Source: Chryseobacterium sp. (GTDB taxonomy: Bacteria > Bacteroidota > Bacteroidia > Flavobacteriales > Weeksellaceae). Taken from it: a stretch of DNA of 41,846 nt. Shown here one piece after another: positions 32,752 through 40,611 of this stretch; within the stretch, counting starts at the first letter, position 1; every line of letters begins with the position of its first letter. The translations under genes and the position numbers were made by a program. Location of the stretch: the NCBI GenBank assembly GCA_027492795.1, contig JAPUEB010000031.1:27058-68903 (forward strand), read 5' to 3'. Below the pieces are notes generated by a model. That model made no database searches and was not told the origin of the DNA. It saw nothing but the letters and a program-made list of their open reading frames with translations.

Positions 32752-33002
32752 CTCTGTTTTTATTTTATAGTGTTTATTTTTTGTGCCTTTGCTGATTCTT
32801 TCTAGAAATTATTCCATGTCTTTGAGTTTGGATTTCTATCACCTCATCAATATTCCTCCTGCTTATTTTAATGGAGTTGCTGATACAGGTAAAGAACGCC
32901 TTCCAAAATCTATATCTAAAAAAATAGTTCATATGCCCGTATTTGGTTTTTAAATACAATTACAAATCACGAATATTTTTTTCTTTTTGTAATGAAAAAT
33001 CA

Positions 33003-33110
33003 GGACGAAAAAAGGATGAAAAAAGGATGAAAAAAGGATAGTTGTACGACAAAAAAAGGTAAAAAAAGGACGAAACTAACGATTGAATGTTCAAAAAAAG
33101 GACGAAAAAA
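33003..33110. repeat. Phased A-tract array (11-bp GGAYGAAAAAA units)
   Basis: Three tandem 11-bp GGAYGAAAAAA units (33003-33035) are followed by more A6-A7 tracts. The seven A-tracts are centred near 33010, 33021, 33032, 33054, 33064, 33096 and 33107, so each gap is close to a multiple of 10.7 bases. Such spacing gives intrinsically curved DNA. The array is 250-360 bases upstream of the small secreted-protein/S8 peptidase operon. Confidence 0.85.
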
Positions 33111-33251
33111 GGATAGGCTATATTTTACAAAACAATGTATTGCAGGCCTTTAGCAGTTTTTGGATGTTTTATCCCCAAACTAAGCCTTGAAAGTTGGATG
33201 CAACCTTAAAATAGAGAAAAAAAGGGGCGGAAAGGTTTGCTCAAACTCATA

Positions 33252-33284
33252 AAACCTTCAAGGTTTTGAAAGCCTTGAAGGTTT
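33252..33284. repeat. Palindromic repeat AAACCTTCAAGG
   Basis: A perfect 12-bp inverted repeat (33252-33263 with 33273-33284) around a nine-base loop. This sequence type is familiar as a dispersed intergenic repeat in Flavobacteriia; only this copy is in the window. Confidence 0.85.
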
Positions 33285-33356
33285 AGATACGGCTTGAAAA
33301 TAGCGAAAAGAAAGTGACTCCCTACTTATTTGCATGGTATGGATTGTTGAGGAAAA

Positions 33357-33621
33357 AGAACATTTGGACTTCAAAATGGGTAACTCACCATCAGGAAAGT
33401 AGCGAATGGCCACCTCGGAATGGTTCATCCACAACCATGAATAGGGTAACTCAGCATCAGTAAAATATACAACTACCATCTCAAAAATGGTAACCTATCA
33501 CTTCATAACGGATAATCTACAACCTCCGAATATGTAACCTACCACCTCGGAACGGGTAAAGCACTACTCCGGAATGGGCAAAACCATCATTGAAATAAAG
33601 CCAATCTATATCTTGATGGCT
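33357..33621. repeat. Degenerate 22-bp minisatellite
   Basis: Twelve tandem units of about 22 bases, approximate consensus GGTAACCTACCACCTCGGAA plus TG. Unit edges fall at 33357, 33379, 33401, 33423, 33445, 33467, 33489, 33511, 33533, 33555, 33577 and about 33600; nearly all are exactly 22 long although their bases differ a lot. As 22 is not a multiple of three, it is not a protein repeat in any single frame. It lies 3' of the TPR/LuxR gene. Confidence 0.85.
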
Positions 33622-33791
33622 TCAAATAGGGTTACTTGATGCTATTATTGTCTTTAGTAAAAGAAAACTTCAAGGTCTTAATAAGTACGATGATGTCATG
33701 GTAATTTTAGAATATCCTTACGCTACAAAATTTTCTTGGGACTTTTGAAAAGGGGACGACGCTAATTTATTCTACAAAGCTGGGTGGAAAG

Positions 33792-35000
33792 CTAACCATT
33801 TTTGGAGATTTTTTCCCTTAGTTCCGTCCTTCCGTTTACCTGCAGCAGGTCGTAGATGTTTTTAATGTGGTATTTTATAGTGCTTTCGGAGACAAAGGAG
33901 AGGTCTGCTATTTCCTTATTTGTTTTTCCATCGCAAATCCACTGAACTATTTTTTGCTGTTTTTCTGTAAGTATTACTTCGCCTTTGGCAGGCTCTTTCA
34001 AAGAATGGCTTTCCGAGTATTTTATGAGCTCCTGCTTCATCTCCTCCAATTCTTTTTCATAGGCGGAACTCTTTTTTTTGTAAATCCCAGTCTTTCTACC
34101 ATATAGAAAAGCCAGTCCTCCAAGAAGGAGCACTACAAATGCTGAAAAAACTATTATACGGGTTTTAGATTGGGAAACCACGTGCTTTTCCGCAGTTAAG
34201 ATTTGATCCTTCTCATCGTGAAGTTTGCTCAAATTTTCAGACATTCTGTACAGATCGTCCAAAGAATCGTACTTCTTTTTGAAAATAAGCAATTTTGAAG
34301 GATTATTTTTTTCCGTGTAAAGGTTCATCATCACTTCTGTAGCGTAAAGTTTATACTTCAGAATGTTGCAGGAGTCTGCCTTTGCCAAAGACTTGCTGTA
34401 TAGCTGCAAAGCTTTTTCATCATTATTGTACAAATCATAATACAGCTGCATCTGTTTGCCGTAAACTATCGGCAAATCGCATGGTGAAGCCTTTTCCATT
34501 AATTTCGCAGAGGCAAAATACTTTACTTCGGATTCCCGATATTTCTTTTCCAGATAGAGAAGGTAGCCTTCCTGCATCGTTATTTTGGCATTATCGTCGT
34601 CCGAAAGGGGCTTGTTCTTGGATTTTCGGATGTTCTGCATTACTGCGGAAGCCCTTTTATAGTTCTGCGTATCGAAATAAGCGTAAGCCAAATGTGCATC
34701 CAAAGTGTTCAGTACATCGCTGTATGCGTTTTCTTGCGCCACTTTCTGCGCCTCCTTTACGAATTTTTCCACAGCCTCATAATCTTGAAGTCTTTTGTAG
34801 GTATCGGACAGCAGGAGGTACAGTTCCACTTTATCCTTATAGCCTGCTGTAGCGATAAGTGATAGCAAAGTATCCTGAGATTTTTTGTATTCCGAATTAT
34901 TATTTTGGAGGAAGATTTTATCCTCCAGTTTGCGGAGGTCTATTTTTTGTGCGGAAAAAATGGTGGAAAAAAAAATAAAAAGTAAAAATCCAAATCTCAT
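33792..35000 (-). CDS. Membrane-tethered TPR/LuxR-type transcription regulator
   Basis: 402 residues with four parts. A signal peptide (MRFGFLLFIFFSTIFSAQ) is followed by a helical tetratricopeptide-type region (about 35-260), one membrane helix (281-300, RIIVFSAFVVLLLGGLAFLY), a short coiled coil (312-335) and a C-terminal LuxR/GerE helix-turn-helix (343-400; TNKEIADLSFVSESTIKYHIKNIY). The layout puts the TPR sensor in the periplasm and the DNA-binding domain in the cytoplasm, so it could pass an envelope signal straight to DNA as one protein. Such proteins recur in Flavobacteriia, but their signals are mostly unknown. It is monocistronic and next to the S8 operon, a possible target. Confidence 0.88.
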   Translation of the reverse strand: MRFGFLLFIFFSTIFSAQKIDLRKLEDKIFLQNNNSEYKKSQDTLLSLIATAGYKDKVELYLLLSDTYKRLQDYEAVEKFVKEAQKVAQENAYSDVLNTLDAHLAYAYFDTQNYKRASAVMQNIRKSKNKPLSDDDNAKITMQEGYLLYLEKKYRESEVKYFASAKLMEKASPCDLPIVYGKQMQLYYDLYNNDEKALQLYSKSLAKADSCNILKYKLYATEVMMNLYTEKNNPSKLLIFKKKYDSLDDLYRMSENLSKLHDEKDQILTAEKHVVSQSKTRIIVFSAFVVLLLGGLAFLYGRKTGIYKKKSSAYEKELEEMKQELIKYSESHSLKEPAKGEVILTEKQQKIVQWICDGKTNKEIADLSFVSESTIKYHIKNIYDLLQVNGRTELREKISKNG

Positions 35001-35392
35001 AAACCAAGTTGATGCTTAATACACAAAATAACAATAATTAATCCCTACTTTCGGAGAGCCAAATTTACATTTTTTTTATTTGAATTAGAGATTATTATTC
35101 CTTACTATCAATTTTGGCGTTTTTTAACTTAACCTATCAAAAACAATATAGAAAAAAGAAAGTGCAATCATATGACAATGGCCGAAAAATAAAATAAGAT
35201 TTGTAGGAGGCCGTTATTTACAATAGGTTTTCAAGCCAAATATAACGGCTTCACACTATAAGATTCTTTAAAAACCAACATTCTATTTAAACTTTTTGAG
35301 GTCATTAGTTATTTGCATATTTTAATAGAATATTTTAATTCTGATTATCAATTAAGTACAAAAATATGCGCAAAGTTTTTCATGCTGAAATT

Positions 35393-35465
35393 GAAGATTC
35401 GGCGTAGCCAAAGCATCTCTACAAATATTATTTAGATTCCTACGGAAATCGAAGATTCGGCGTAG
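35393..35465. repeat. Direct repeat GAAGATTCGGCGTAG
   Basis: Two identical 15-base copies (35393-35407 and 35451-35465), starts 58 bases apart, with partly matching bases before each (GAAAT). The inner TTCCTACGGAA (35437-35447) is a partial palindrome. It looks like the remains of a dispersed intergenic element. Confidence 0.8.
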
Positions 35466-35631
35466 TTAATGACCAAACCTCCTGTTTATAGGGAAATTGA
35501 AATATGAAGTTAAGTTATGACCTCTATAAACTTTTTATCAATCGAAAAAATAAAAAATCATTTTTTTTCTTTTGCTATATACCGATTAATTAATATTTAT
35601 TTGAAAAGTTACTTAAAGAATGTTTACATTT

Positions 35632-35695
35632 TTCAAAATAAACCTTAATTTGTTTACCCAAAAAATCAAAGGAGCAAATTAAGGTTCATTTTGAA
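35632..35695. repeat. 21-bp inverted repeat (long hairpin)
   Basis: Arms 35632-35652 and 35675-35695 (TTCAAAATAAACCTTAATTTG type) pair with one G-T position and enclose 22 bases. There is no T-run, so it is not a typical terminator; it may be a mobile-element end or a structured RNA. Confidence 0.8.
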
Positions 35696-35823
35696 GGAAA
35701 TTTTCCGCCCATTTAGGTTTGGAGAAAAAAATTTCCGATACTGTATTTTATAAACAAAAAATTTGAACAGGCTCTTAAAATCTAAAATAAACAATGGATC
35801 ATTATCACCGTAAATCCATAATT

Positions 35824-36678
35824 CTAATTAAGAATGTATTTCTTGTGATATTCCACCAAACTTTCGATGGGTTTTTGCACGATTGTTCCCACATGTAAAT
35901 TGAGTTCGGCAGCAGCAGACCGCAAAATGTCTTCATAATAATAAGCAATAGATCCAATAAAATTGATTTCAGACTGTTTGGCTTCTTCATACGGTAAAAC
36001 CTGATAATCCAAATAATTCTTCATTTCATCGAAAACCATATTCTGAAAATAAGGATGCGATTTATTTTCCACCACAAACTTGTTGAAATCTGCCAAATAA
36101 GCATTCGCACGAGGATTGTGGTACATATTTTTCAAGGCATCTTCTATGGTAAGCTGATATTTTTCGGTAAATTTTTGGTGCAAATCATCCGGAAGTTTTT
36201 TCATGAAAAATCTTCTCAAAAGATGTTTTCCAATAGCACTCCCGCTTCCTTCATCACCAATTAAAAAACCGAGTGAAGGCAATTCTCGGCGCACATTTTC
36301 GCCATCAAAATAACACGAGTTGGAACCGGTTCCCAAAATACAAACGATGGCGGGTTTTCCGTTGTAGGCTGCGTAAGCTGCGGCTGTAAGGTCTTCCTTC
36401 ACCGTAATTTCTGCATTTTTGAAAACTTTCTGAAGTTCGCGTTCCACTATAGCCTGATTTTCGGCTACTCCACATCCTGAACCGTAGAAAAAAACTTTTT
36501 GCATACTGTCTTTCACGGTTAAAAGGCTGTTATTTTTTTCAATTTCGGGAACAATCAATTCAGGTTGAATGATATTGGGATTGAACCCAATGGTTTCTGT
36601 TTTCAGGAAAATTTTCCCGAATTTATCGAGGATTACCCAATCGCATTTGGTAGAACCGCCGTCAACAATGGCTATCAT
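35824..36678 (-). CDS. BadF/BcrA-family kinase, N-acetylglucosamine kinase-like
   Basis: 284-residue ASKHA-fold sugar kinase. Phosphate and nucleotide motifs are seen as DGGSTKCDW (6-14), EDLTAAAYAAY with the likely catalytic D96, GTGSN (116-120) and GDEGSGSAIG (141-150). This set, with FYGSGCG (64-70), is the one I associate with N-acetylglucosamine kinases of the BadF family, which make GlcNAc-6-phosphate in the cytoplasm. Short overall length is normal for bacterial members. No amino-sugar gene is adjacent; a FucP-type transporter is 2.2 kb away on the other strand. The substrate is therefore inferred and other sugars are possible. Confidence 0.82.
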   Translation of the reverse strand: MIAIVDGGSTKCDWVILDKFGKIFLKTETIGFNPNIIQPELIVPEIEKNNSLLTVKDSMQKVFFYGSGCGVAENQAIVERELQKVFKNAEITVKEDLTAAAYAAYNGKPAIVCILGTGSNSCYFDGENVRRELPSLGFLIGDEGSGSAIGKHLLRRFFMKKLPDDLHQKFTEKYQLTIEDALKNMYHNPRANAYLADFNKFVVENKSHPYFQNMVFDEMKNYLDYQVLPYEEAKQSEINFIGSIAYYYEDILRSAAAELNLHVGTIVQKPIESLVEYHKKYILN

Positions 36679-37019
36679 ATTTTTACATGTATTAAAAAGG
36701 AAATGCTAAAATAAGTTTTTTTTGAATTTCTGCGGCAAGAAACTTAAACTGATAGGCGAAACTGTATAATTTTAATTCGCAAGGGACGCAAAGAATGATT
36801 GACAAAAAACTTCATATTTTCCGTCGCAAGGGCGCTTTGCTTAGCAATTATTGCTGAAAAACGATTGTTCAATGTATTACCTAATCGGAAATCAATTTCC
36901 TCCCTTTAGGGTTGGGGAAAAGAAATTTATTTTCAATACATTAAATTTATTTTTATGTAAAACCTTGAGTAATCAATTAATCTAAAAAAAAACAAAATTC
37001 TATTCATCTTGATTTTAAC

Positions 37020-37059
37020 GCCACGAATGCACGAATAAACTGATTCGTGCATTCGTGGC
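37020..37059. repeat. Palindromic intergenic repeat, copy 2
   Basis: A perfect 17-bp inverted repeat (37020-37036 with 37043-37059, starting GCCACGAATGC) with a six-base loop. Both arms match copy 1 at 8119-8160, which has one arm mismatch and a different loop. Confidence 0.93.
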
Positions 37060-37129
37060 AAAAAATATTATTGAATTTACAGAGAACCATCAATATCATT
37101 TTTACAAAAAAGACAAATATTAAAACCAG

Positions 37130-37150
37130 AAAAAGCAGGCAAAGCCTACT
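37130..37150 (-). terminator. Terminator of the 84-codon gene
   Basis: A 7-bp stem with one G-T pair (37134-37140 with 37144-37150), three-base loop, followed by TTTTT-type sequence on the minus strand, 26 bases past the stop. Confidence 0.7.
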
Positions 37151-37175
37151 TCTTCCGCTATTATGAAAAAACAAA

Positions 37176-37430
37176 TTATTCTATATTTTCGCCATCGCTG
37201 TTGTACAGCCAATCCTCTATTTCTTCTTCCAAGTAAGAAGTCTGCAGTTTTATAGAGTTGATGAAATCATCGGGAACTCCCTCACCTTCGGAGGTTTCCA
37301 AATCCCATAAGTTTTCGGAAAGATGTTCGTATTCTTCGTACACTCTTTTGAAACGGGAATTGGTTTTTTCCAAATTCTGAATCTTGACTTTCTGTCCTTG
37401 AAATTTTCTGTACGGATTTCCTGTTTTCAT
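37176..37430 (-). CDS. Small acidic protein of unknown function
   Basis: 84 residues, not recognised. The sequence is helical and charged: a basic first 30 residues (NPYRKFQGQKVKIQNLEKTNSRFKR) and an acidic remainder ending EDWLYNSDGENIE. It has no signal peptide, membrane segment or cysteine. The gene has an ATG start at 37430, an intact frame and its own terminator, which supports it as real. It lies 218 bases from the divergent gtrA-like gene. A cytoplasmic regulatory or ribosome-linked role would be a guess. Confidence 0.62.
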   Translation of the reverse strand: MKTGNPYRKFQGQKVKIQNLEKTNSRFKRVYEEYEHLSENLWDLETSEGEGVPDDFINSIKLQTSYLEEEIEDWLYNSDGENIE

Positions 37431-37625
37431 TACTGGTACTTTTGAAATTTTGAGCTTATAAAATGGTTACTGCAAATATTTTCAAGATAAAAAAAACATT
37501 TTCGGAAGAGCTTGAAAATGAAAATATTATCAGGTGATATGTTCGTTTCGTGAAATAAATTTAAAAATAAAACTGATATAAAAAAATATTTTAACAACAA
37601 TTTTACAATGTTTAACATTTAGTTT

Positions 37626-37633
37626 TAAATTTG
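37626..37633 (+). promoter_or_regulatory. -7 promoter motif of the GtrA-like gene
   Basis: TAAATTTG, an exact TAnnTTTG match, 15 bases before the ATG at 37649. Confidence 0.7.
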
Positions 37634-37648
37634 CAGTAATTCCGAAGG

Positions 37649-38110
37649 ATGAAAAAACTGATACTAAAACAAAAACAAATTTTGCTATTTATTATTGCCG
37701 GTGCATTGAGTGCAGTGGTAGAGATTGGCACCTTCAAAGTTTTCAGTGTTCATATTCCTACGATTTTTGGTTGGGAAAAAGATTTGTACGGAATTCACTT
37801 TCCTTTAAGCAATATTTTTTCTACTTGCTGTGGCATTATTTCCAACTATTTTTTCAGCATTTGGTTTGTATTTCAAAGAGGAAAGCATTCAAAAAAGAGA
37901 GAATTTGCCTATTTTATGGGAGTTTCGGCGTTATCAACATTGTTGAGTTTAGGATTTTTCCAAATTTTCTACAACCACGTTTTCAAAAATGAATATTTCG
38001 ATCTTGGTTTCTTTGTTTTCAGCGCAGAAATGCTGAGTAAGATTTCCGCGATTGTTTTGGTTTCAATTTTAAATTATTCTTTAAAGAAAAAAGTAATTTT
38101 CAACGGATAA
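37649..38110 (+). CDS. GtrA family membrane protein
   Basis: 153 residues with four membrane helices (about 10-30, 50-74, 88-108 and 120-147) and basic ends, the layout of the GtrA family. GtrA-like proteins are thought to move lipid-linked sugars across the inner membrane or to partner glycosyltransferases that modify surface polysaccharide. The opening segment FIIAGALSAVVEIGTFKVF and SNYFFSIWFVF are typical. No glycosyltransferase is next to it; the following gene is an acyltransferase. The exact substrate is unknown. Confidence 0.83.
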   Translation: MKKLILKQKQILLFIIAGALSAVVEIGTFKVFSVHIPTIFGWEKDLYGIHFPLSNIFSTCCGIISNYFFSIWFVFQRGKHSKKREFAYFMGVSALSTLLSLGFFQIFYNHVFKNEYFDLGFFVFSAEMLSKISAIVLVSILNYSLKKKVIFNG

Positions 38111-38114
38111 TTGC

Positions 38115-38122
38115 TATTTTTG
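38115..38122 (+). promoter_or_regulatory. -7 promoter motif of the PlsC-like gene
   Basis: TATTTTTG, matching TAnnTTTG, just past the gtrA-like stop and 18 bases before the ATG at 38141. Confidence 0.6.
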
Positions 38123-38140
38123 AGCCTGATTACACATGGA

Positions 38141-38866
38141 ATGACGAGAATTTTAAATTATATTTGGAGAGGCTGGTTTATTTTGTTGGCTTTCATCTTT
38201 ATTATCCTTTTTACCATTCCCGTTCTTTTGCTTTCTATAAAAGAGAAGCATTTCAAATATGCCTACATTTTTATTTGGCTATTCTGCGTGATTATGTTTT
38301 TCGGAATGGGTTTTCGCTACGAACTCATTAGAAAAACCAAGGAAAAACTGGATAAAAACCTACAATACATCTTCATTGCCAATCATACTTCCACTTTAGA
38401 TATTATGTTGATGGCTGTTTTGCATCCGCATCATCCGGTTTGCTTTATCGGTAAAGCCGAACTTGCAAAAATTCCGATTTTTGGGATTTTATATCGAAGA
38501 ATTGCCATTTTGGTGGACAGAAAAAGCCCGAGAAGTCGCGCCGAAGTGTACAGAAAAGCCGCCGAAAAGATGAAACACGGTCAAAACATCGTTATTTTTC
38601 CGGAAGGTGGGGTTCCCGATGATTCTTCGATAGTTTTAGAAAATTTTAAAGACGGAGCATTCATTTTATCCACCAAACATCATTTTCCGATTGCAGTTTA
38701 CACGTTTGTAGGGCTGAAAGAAATGTTTCCTTTCGATAATGGAAAAGGATATCCGGGAAAAGTGAAAGTTTTTCTGAATAAAATAATGGAGCCTACTTTT
38801 GTTGAAGAAATGAAGGATAAATGCTACATAGAAATTAAAAAAACACTGGAGGAAAACAATATCTGA
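38141..38866 (+). CDS. 1-acylglycerol-3-phosphate acyltransferase-like (PlsC family)
   Basis: 241 residues with two N-terminal membrane helices (about 11-32 and 38-56) and the acyltransferase motifs NHTSTLD (81-87, catalytic H82 and D87) and FPEGG (153-157). PlsC-type enzymes acylate lysophosphatidic acid in phospholipid synthesis; other lipid acceptors are possible. I start it at the ATG at 38141 (MTRILNYIWRGW). A TTG at 38111 would add ten residues, but it directly precedes the -7 motif at 38115-38122 and is less likely. It begins 30 bases after the gtrA-like stop. Confidence 0.88.
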   Translation: MTRILNYIWRGWFILLAFIFIILFTIPVLLLSIKEKHFKYAYIFIWLFCVIMFFGMGFRYELIRKTKEKLDKNLQYIFIANHTSTLDIMLMAVLHPHHPVCFIGKAELAKIPIFGILYRRIAILVDRKSPRSRAEVYRKAAEKMKHGQNIVIFPEGGVPDDSSIVLENFKDGAFILSTKHHFPIAVYTFVGLKEMFPFDNGKGYPGKVKVFLNKIMEPTFVEEMKDKCYIEIKKTLEENNI

Positions 38867-38879
38867 AAAATTAATTATA

Positions 38880-38887
38880 TATATTTG
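38880..38887 (+). promoter_or_regulatory. -7 promoter motif of the sugar transporter gene
   Basis: TATATTTG, an exact TAnnTTTG match, 17 bases before the ATG at 38905. Confidence 0.7.
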
Positions 38888-38904
38888 TTTGTATAAATAC
38901 AATT

Positions 38905-40611
38905 ATGGCAACTACAAAAAAACCAACGAATTATCCAGCGCTCTATACACTTATCGGTGTATTTTTCTTTTGGGGCTTTATTGCGGCGAGCAACGGCGTA
39001 TTCATCCCTTTTTGCAAATCTAAATTTCACCTTTCGCAATTTCAAAGTCAGCTGATTGACAGTGCATTTTATTTCGCATACTATATCGGTGCATTTTTGT
39101 TGTTCCTTTTTTCAGTTTTGGGCAAAAAAGATATTCTGAATTCTTGGGGTTTCAAAAACGGAATTGTTTATGGACTCATGATTTCGGTAGTGGGAGCTTT
39201 TGTGATGTTTCCGGCTTTGGCAAGTAACAACTTCGCTTTTATACTTGCTGCACTATTTATCATTGCGCTTGGTTTTTCTTTGCAACAAACTGCTGCACAA
39301 CCTTTTGCAATTTCTTTAGGTGATGAAACTACGGGTGCACATCGACTGAATCTTGCGGGAGGAATCAACTCTTTTGGAACCACAATTGGTCCTATTATTT
39401 TTGCACTTGCATTAATAGGAACTACGAAATTAGATGAAAGTCTTATTCAACAACTTTCGCTTTCAACCGTACAATGGCTGTATGTAATTGTAGGTTTTGC
39501 ATTTTTGGCAGCGGCTTTACTTTTTAAATTTTCAAAAAAATTACCTGATGCAAAGGCAGATGCAACCATAGAAAACGAAACAAAAGCGACCGGACTTTTA
39601 TCGATTATTACCGTTATTTTGGTAGTTGTTTTATCGCTTATTTTCATACAAAACACCGGAGAAGATGTGGATCATACGAGTCACACAGGTTTATATCTTA
39701 TTCTTATTGGGATTGCTGCACTTGTTATCGGTTTACTTTTCGCCAACAAAAGTTCCAAGAAAAATCCTGAAGGTTGGGGAGCATTGAAGTTTCCGCAACT
39801 CGCTTTGGGAATGCTGGGAATTTTCACGTATGTAGGTGTGGAAGTGGCTATACAAAGTAATTTGGGAGAATATTTGAAACATTTGGATTTTACCAATTAT
39901 TTAAAAGACAATCCGGGAATTTCTTATGCTGAATTTAATGATTTGCTTAAAAATAAAACCGTAAACGGACAATGGACAGAGCTTACACCGATGCTGATTT
40001 CACTATATTGGGGAAGTTTGATGATTGGAAGATGGGCCGGAGCAATTTCTGTATTCAATCTTTCTTCCGGAATTAAAAAACTGGCTTTTGTGATTGTTCC
40101 TTACGTTGCATTTTTGGTTATTTTATTATCAAACGTCATTGGCGGAAGCGATGTAACTTCGATATTGCCTTATGCAGCAGTAATTTTGATACAAATTTTC
40201 GGCTTTTTCCTTGGACAAGAAAAACCTGCTAAAACATTGATGATTTTTGGAATTTTAGGGGCAATTGCAATGGTTATAGGAATGTACAGCACAGGATCCG
40301 TAGCCGTTTTTGCTTTCGTTAGCGGAGGTTTGTTCTGCTCTGTAATGTGGCCTTGTATTTTTTCTTTGGCAACACAAGGATTGGGCAAATTCACTTCGCA
40401 AGGTTCCGCTTTTTTAATTATGATGATTTTGGGTGGCGCATTTATTCCACCTTTGCAAGGTAAAATAGCAGATATGTACGACATCAACACTTCTTACTGG
40501 ATTCCTGTGGTGTGTTTTGCTTATCTTGCTTATTATGCATTTGTTACAAAAGGAATTTTAAAATCTCAAGGAATCGATATTGATCATGTGGAACAATCCG
40601 GCGGACACTAA
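38905..40611 (+). CDS. FucP-type sugar:H+ symporter (MFS)
   Basis: 568-residue inner-membrane transporter of the major facilitator superfamily. The opening [33 protein letters not shown] and [19 protein letters not shown] match the fucose/glucose/galactose permease (FucP) group. It is longer than the usual 420-440: between the two six-helix halves it has two extra likely membrane helices (about 229-247 and 262-280) separated by a short acidic, His-containing loop, and a further soluble insert ([19 protein letters not shown]) in the second half. Other Bacteroidota members may share these. The substrate is not fixed by sequence; GlcNAc is possible given the nearby BadF kinase. The next gene overlaps its 3' end. 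Confidence 0.88.
   Translation: MATTKKPTNYPALYTLIGVFFFWGFIAASNGVFIPFCKSKFHLSQFQSQLIDSAFYFAYYIGAFLLFLFSVLGKKDILNSWGFKNGIVYGLMISVVGAFVMFPALASNNFAFILAALFIIALGFSLQQTAAQPFAISLGDETTGAHRLNLAGGINSFGTTIGPIIFALALIGTTKLDESLIQQLSLSTVQWLYVIVGFAFLAAALLFKFSKKLPDAKADATIENETKATGLLSIITVILVVVLSLIFIQNTGEDVDHTSHTGLYLILIGIAALVIGLLFANKSSKKNPEGWGALKFPQLALGMLGIFTYVGVEVAIQSNLGEYLKHLDFTNYLKDNPGISYAEFNDLLKNKTVNGQWTELTPMLISLYWGSLMIGRWAGAISVFNLSSGIKKLAFVIVPYVAFLVILLSNVIGGSDVTSILPYAAVILIQIFGFFLGQEKPAKTLMIFGILGAIAMVIGMYSTGSVAVFAFVSGGLFCSVMWPCIFSLATQGLGKFTSQGSAFLIMMILGGAFIPPLQGKIADMYDINTSYWIPVVCFAYLAYYAFVTKGILKSQGIDIDHVEQSGGH

Larger units (their letters stand above)
32752..33791. other. 1-kb non-coding, repeat-rich region
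   Basis: No credible gene. It contains the phased A-tracts, the 12-bp palindrome and the 22-bp minisatellite listed separately. The 33111-33251 and 33622-33791 parts show nothing I can name. The promoter for the secreted-protein/S8 operon must lie at the left end; no exact TAnnTTTG was found there. Confidence 0.7.
35001..35823. other. 823-base non-coding region
   Basis: Between the LuxR-type gene and the BadF kinase, both on the minus strand. It must contain the regulator's promoter at its left end; no exact -7 motif was seen. A direct repeat (35393-35407, 35451-35465) and a long hairpin (35632-35695) are listed separately. The rest is AT-rich with no coding signal. Confidence 0.65.
36679..37175. 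other. 497-base non-coding region
   Basis: Holds CGCAAGGGACGCAAAG (36778-36793) and CGCAAGGGCGCTTTGC (36825-36840), a pair of related repeats, and the palindrome at 37020-37059. No gene is seen. The kinase promoter should be at the left end, but no TAnnTTTG match was found there. Confidence 0.6.

Noticed and set aside
32774-32959. 61-codon minus-strand frame upstream of the small secreted-protein gene
   Set aside because: Composition and lack of any recognisable feature fit a chance frame in the upstream regulatory region.
33258-33479. 73-codon minus-strand frame with an internal 22-residue echo
   Set aside because: The echo follows from a 22-bp DNA repeat read over three units. The frame covers only part of the array and also runs into an unrelated palindrome.
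33357-33621. 22-bp repeats as a CRISPR array
   Set aside because: Units are contiguous with no unique spacers, are strongly diverged, and no cas gene is near.
34382-34852. Plus-strand 156-codon frame
   Set aside because: It is antisense to the TPR region of the LuxR-type regulator, which has clear domains.
37430-37618. 62-codon minus-strand frame before the small acidic protein
   Set aside because: It is AT-rich chance sequence between divergent promoters with no recognisable feature.
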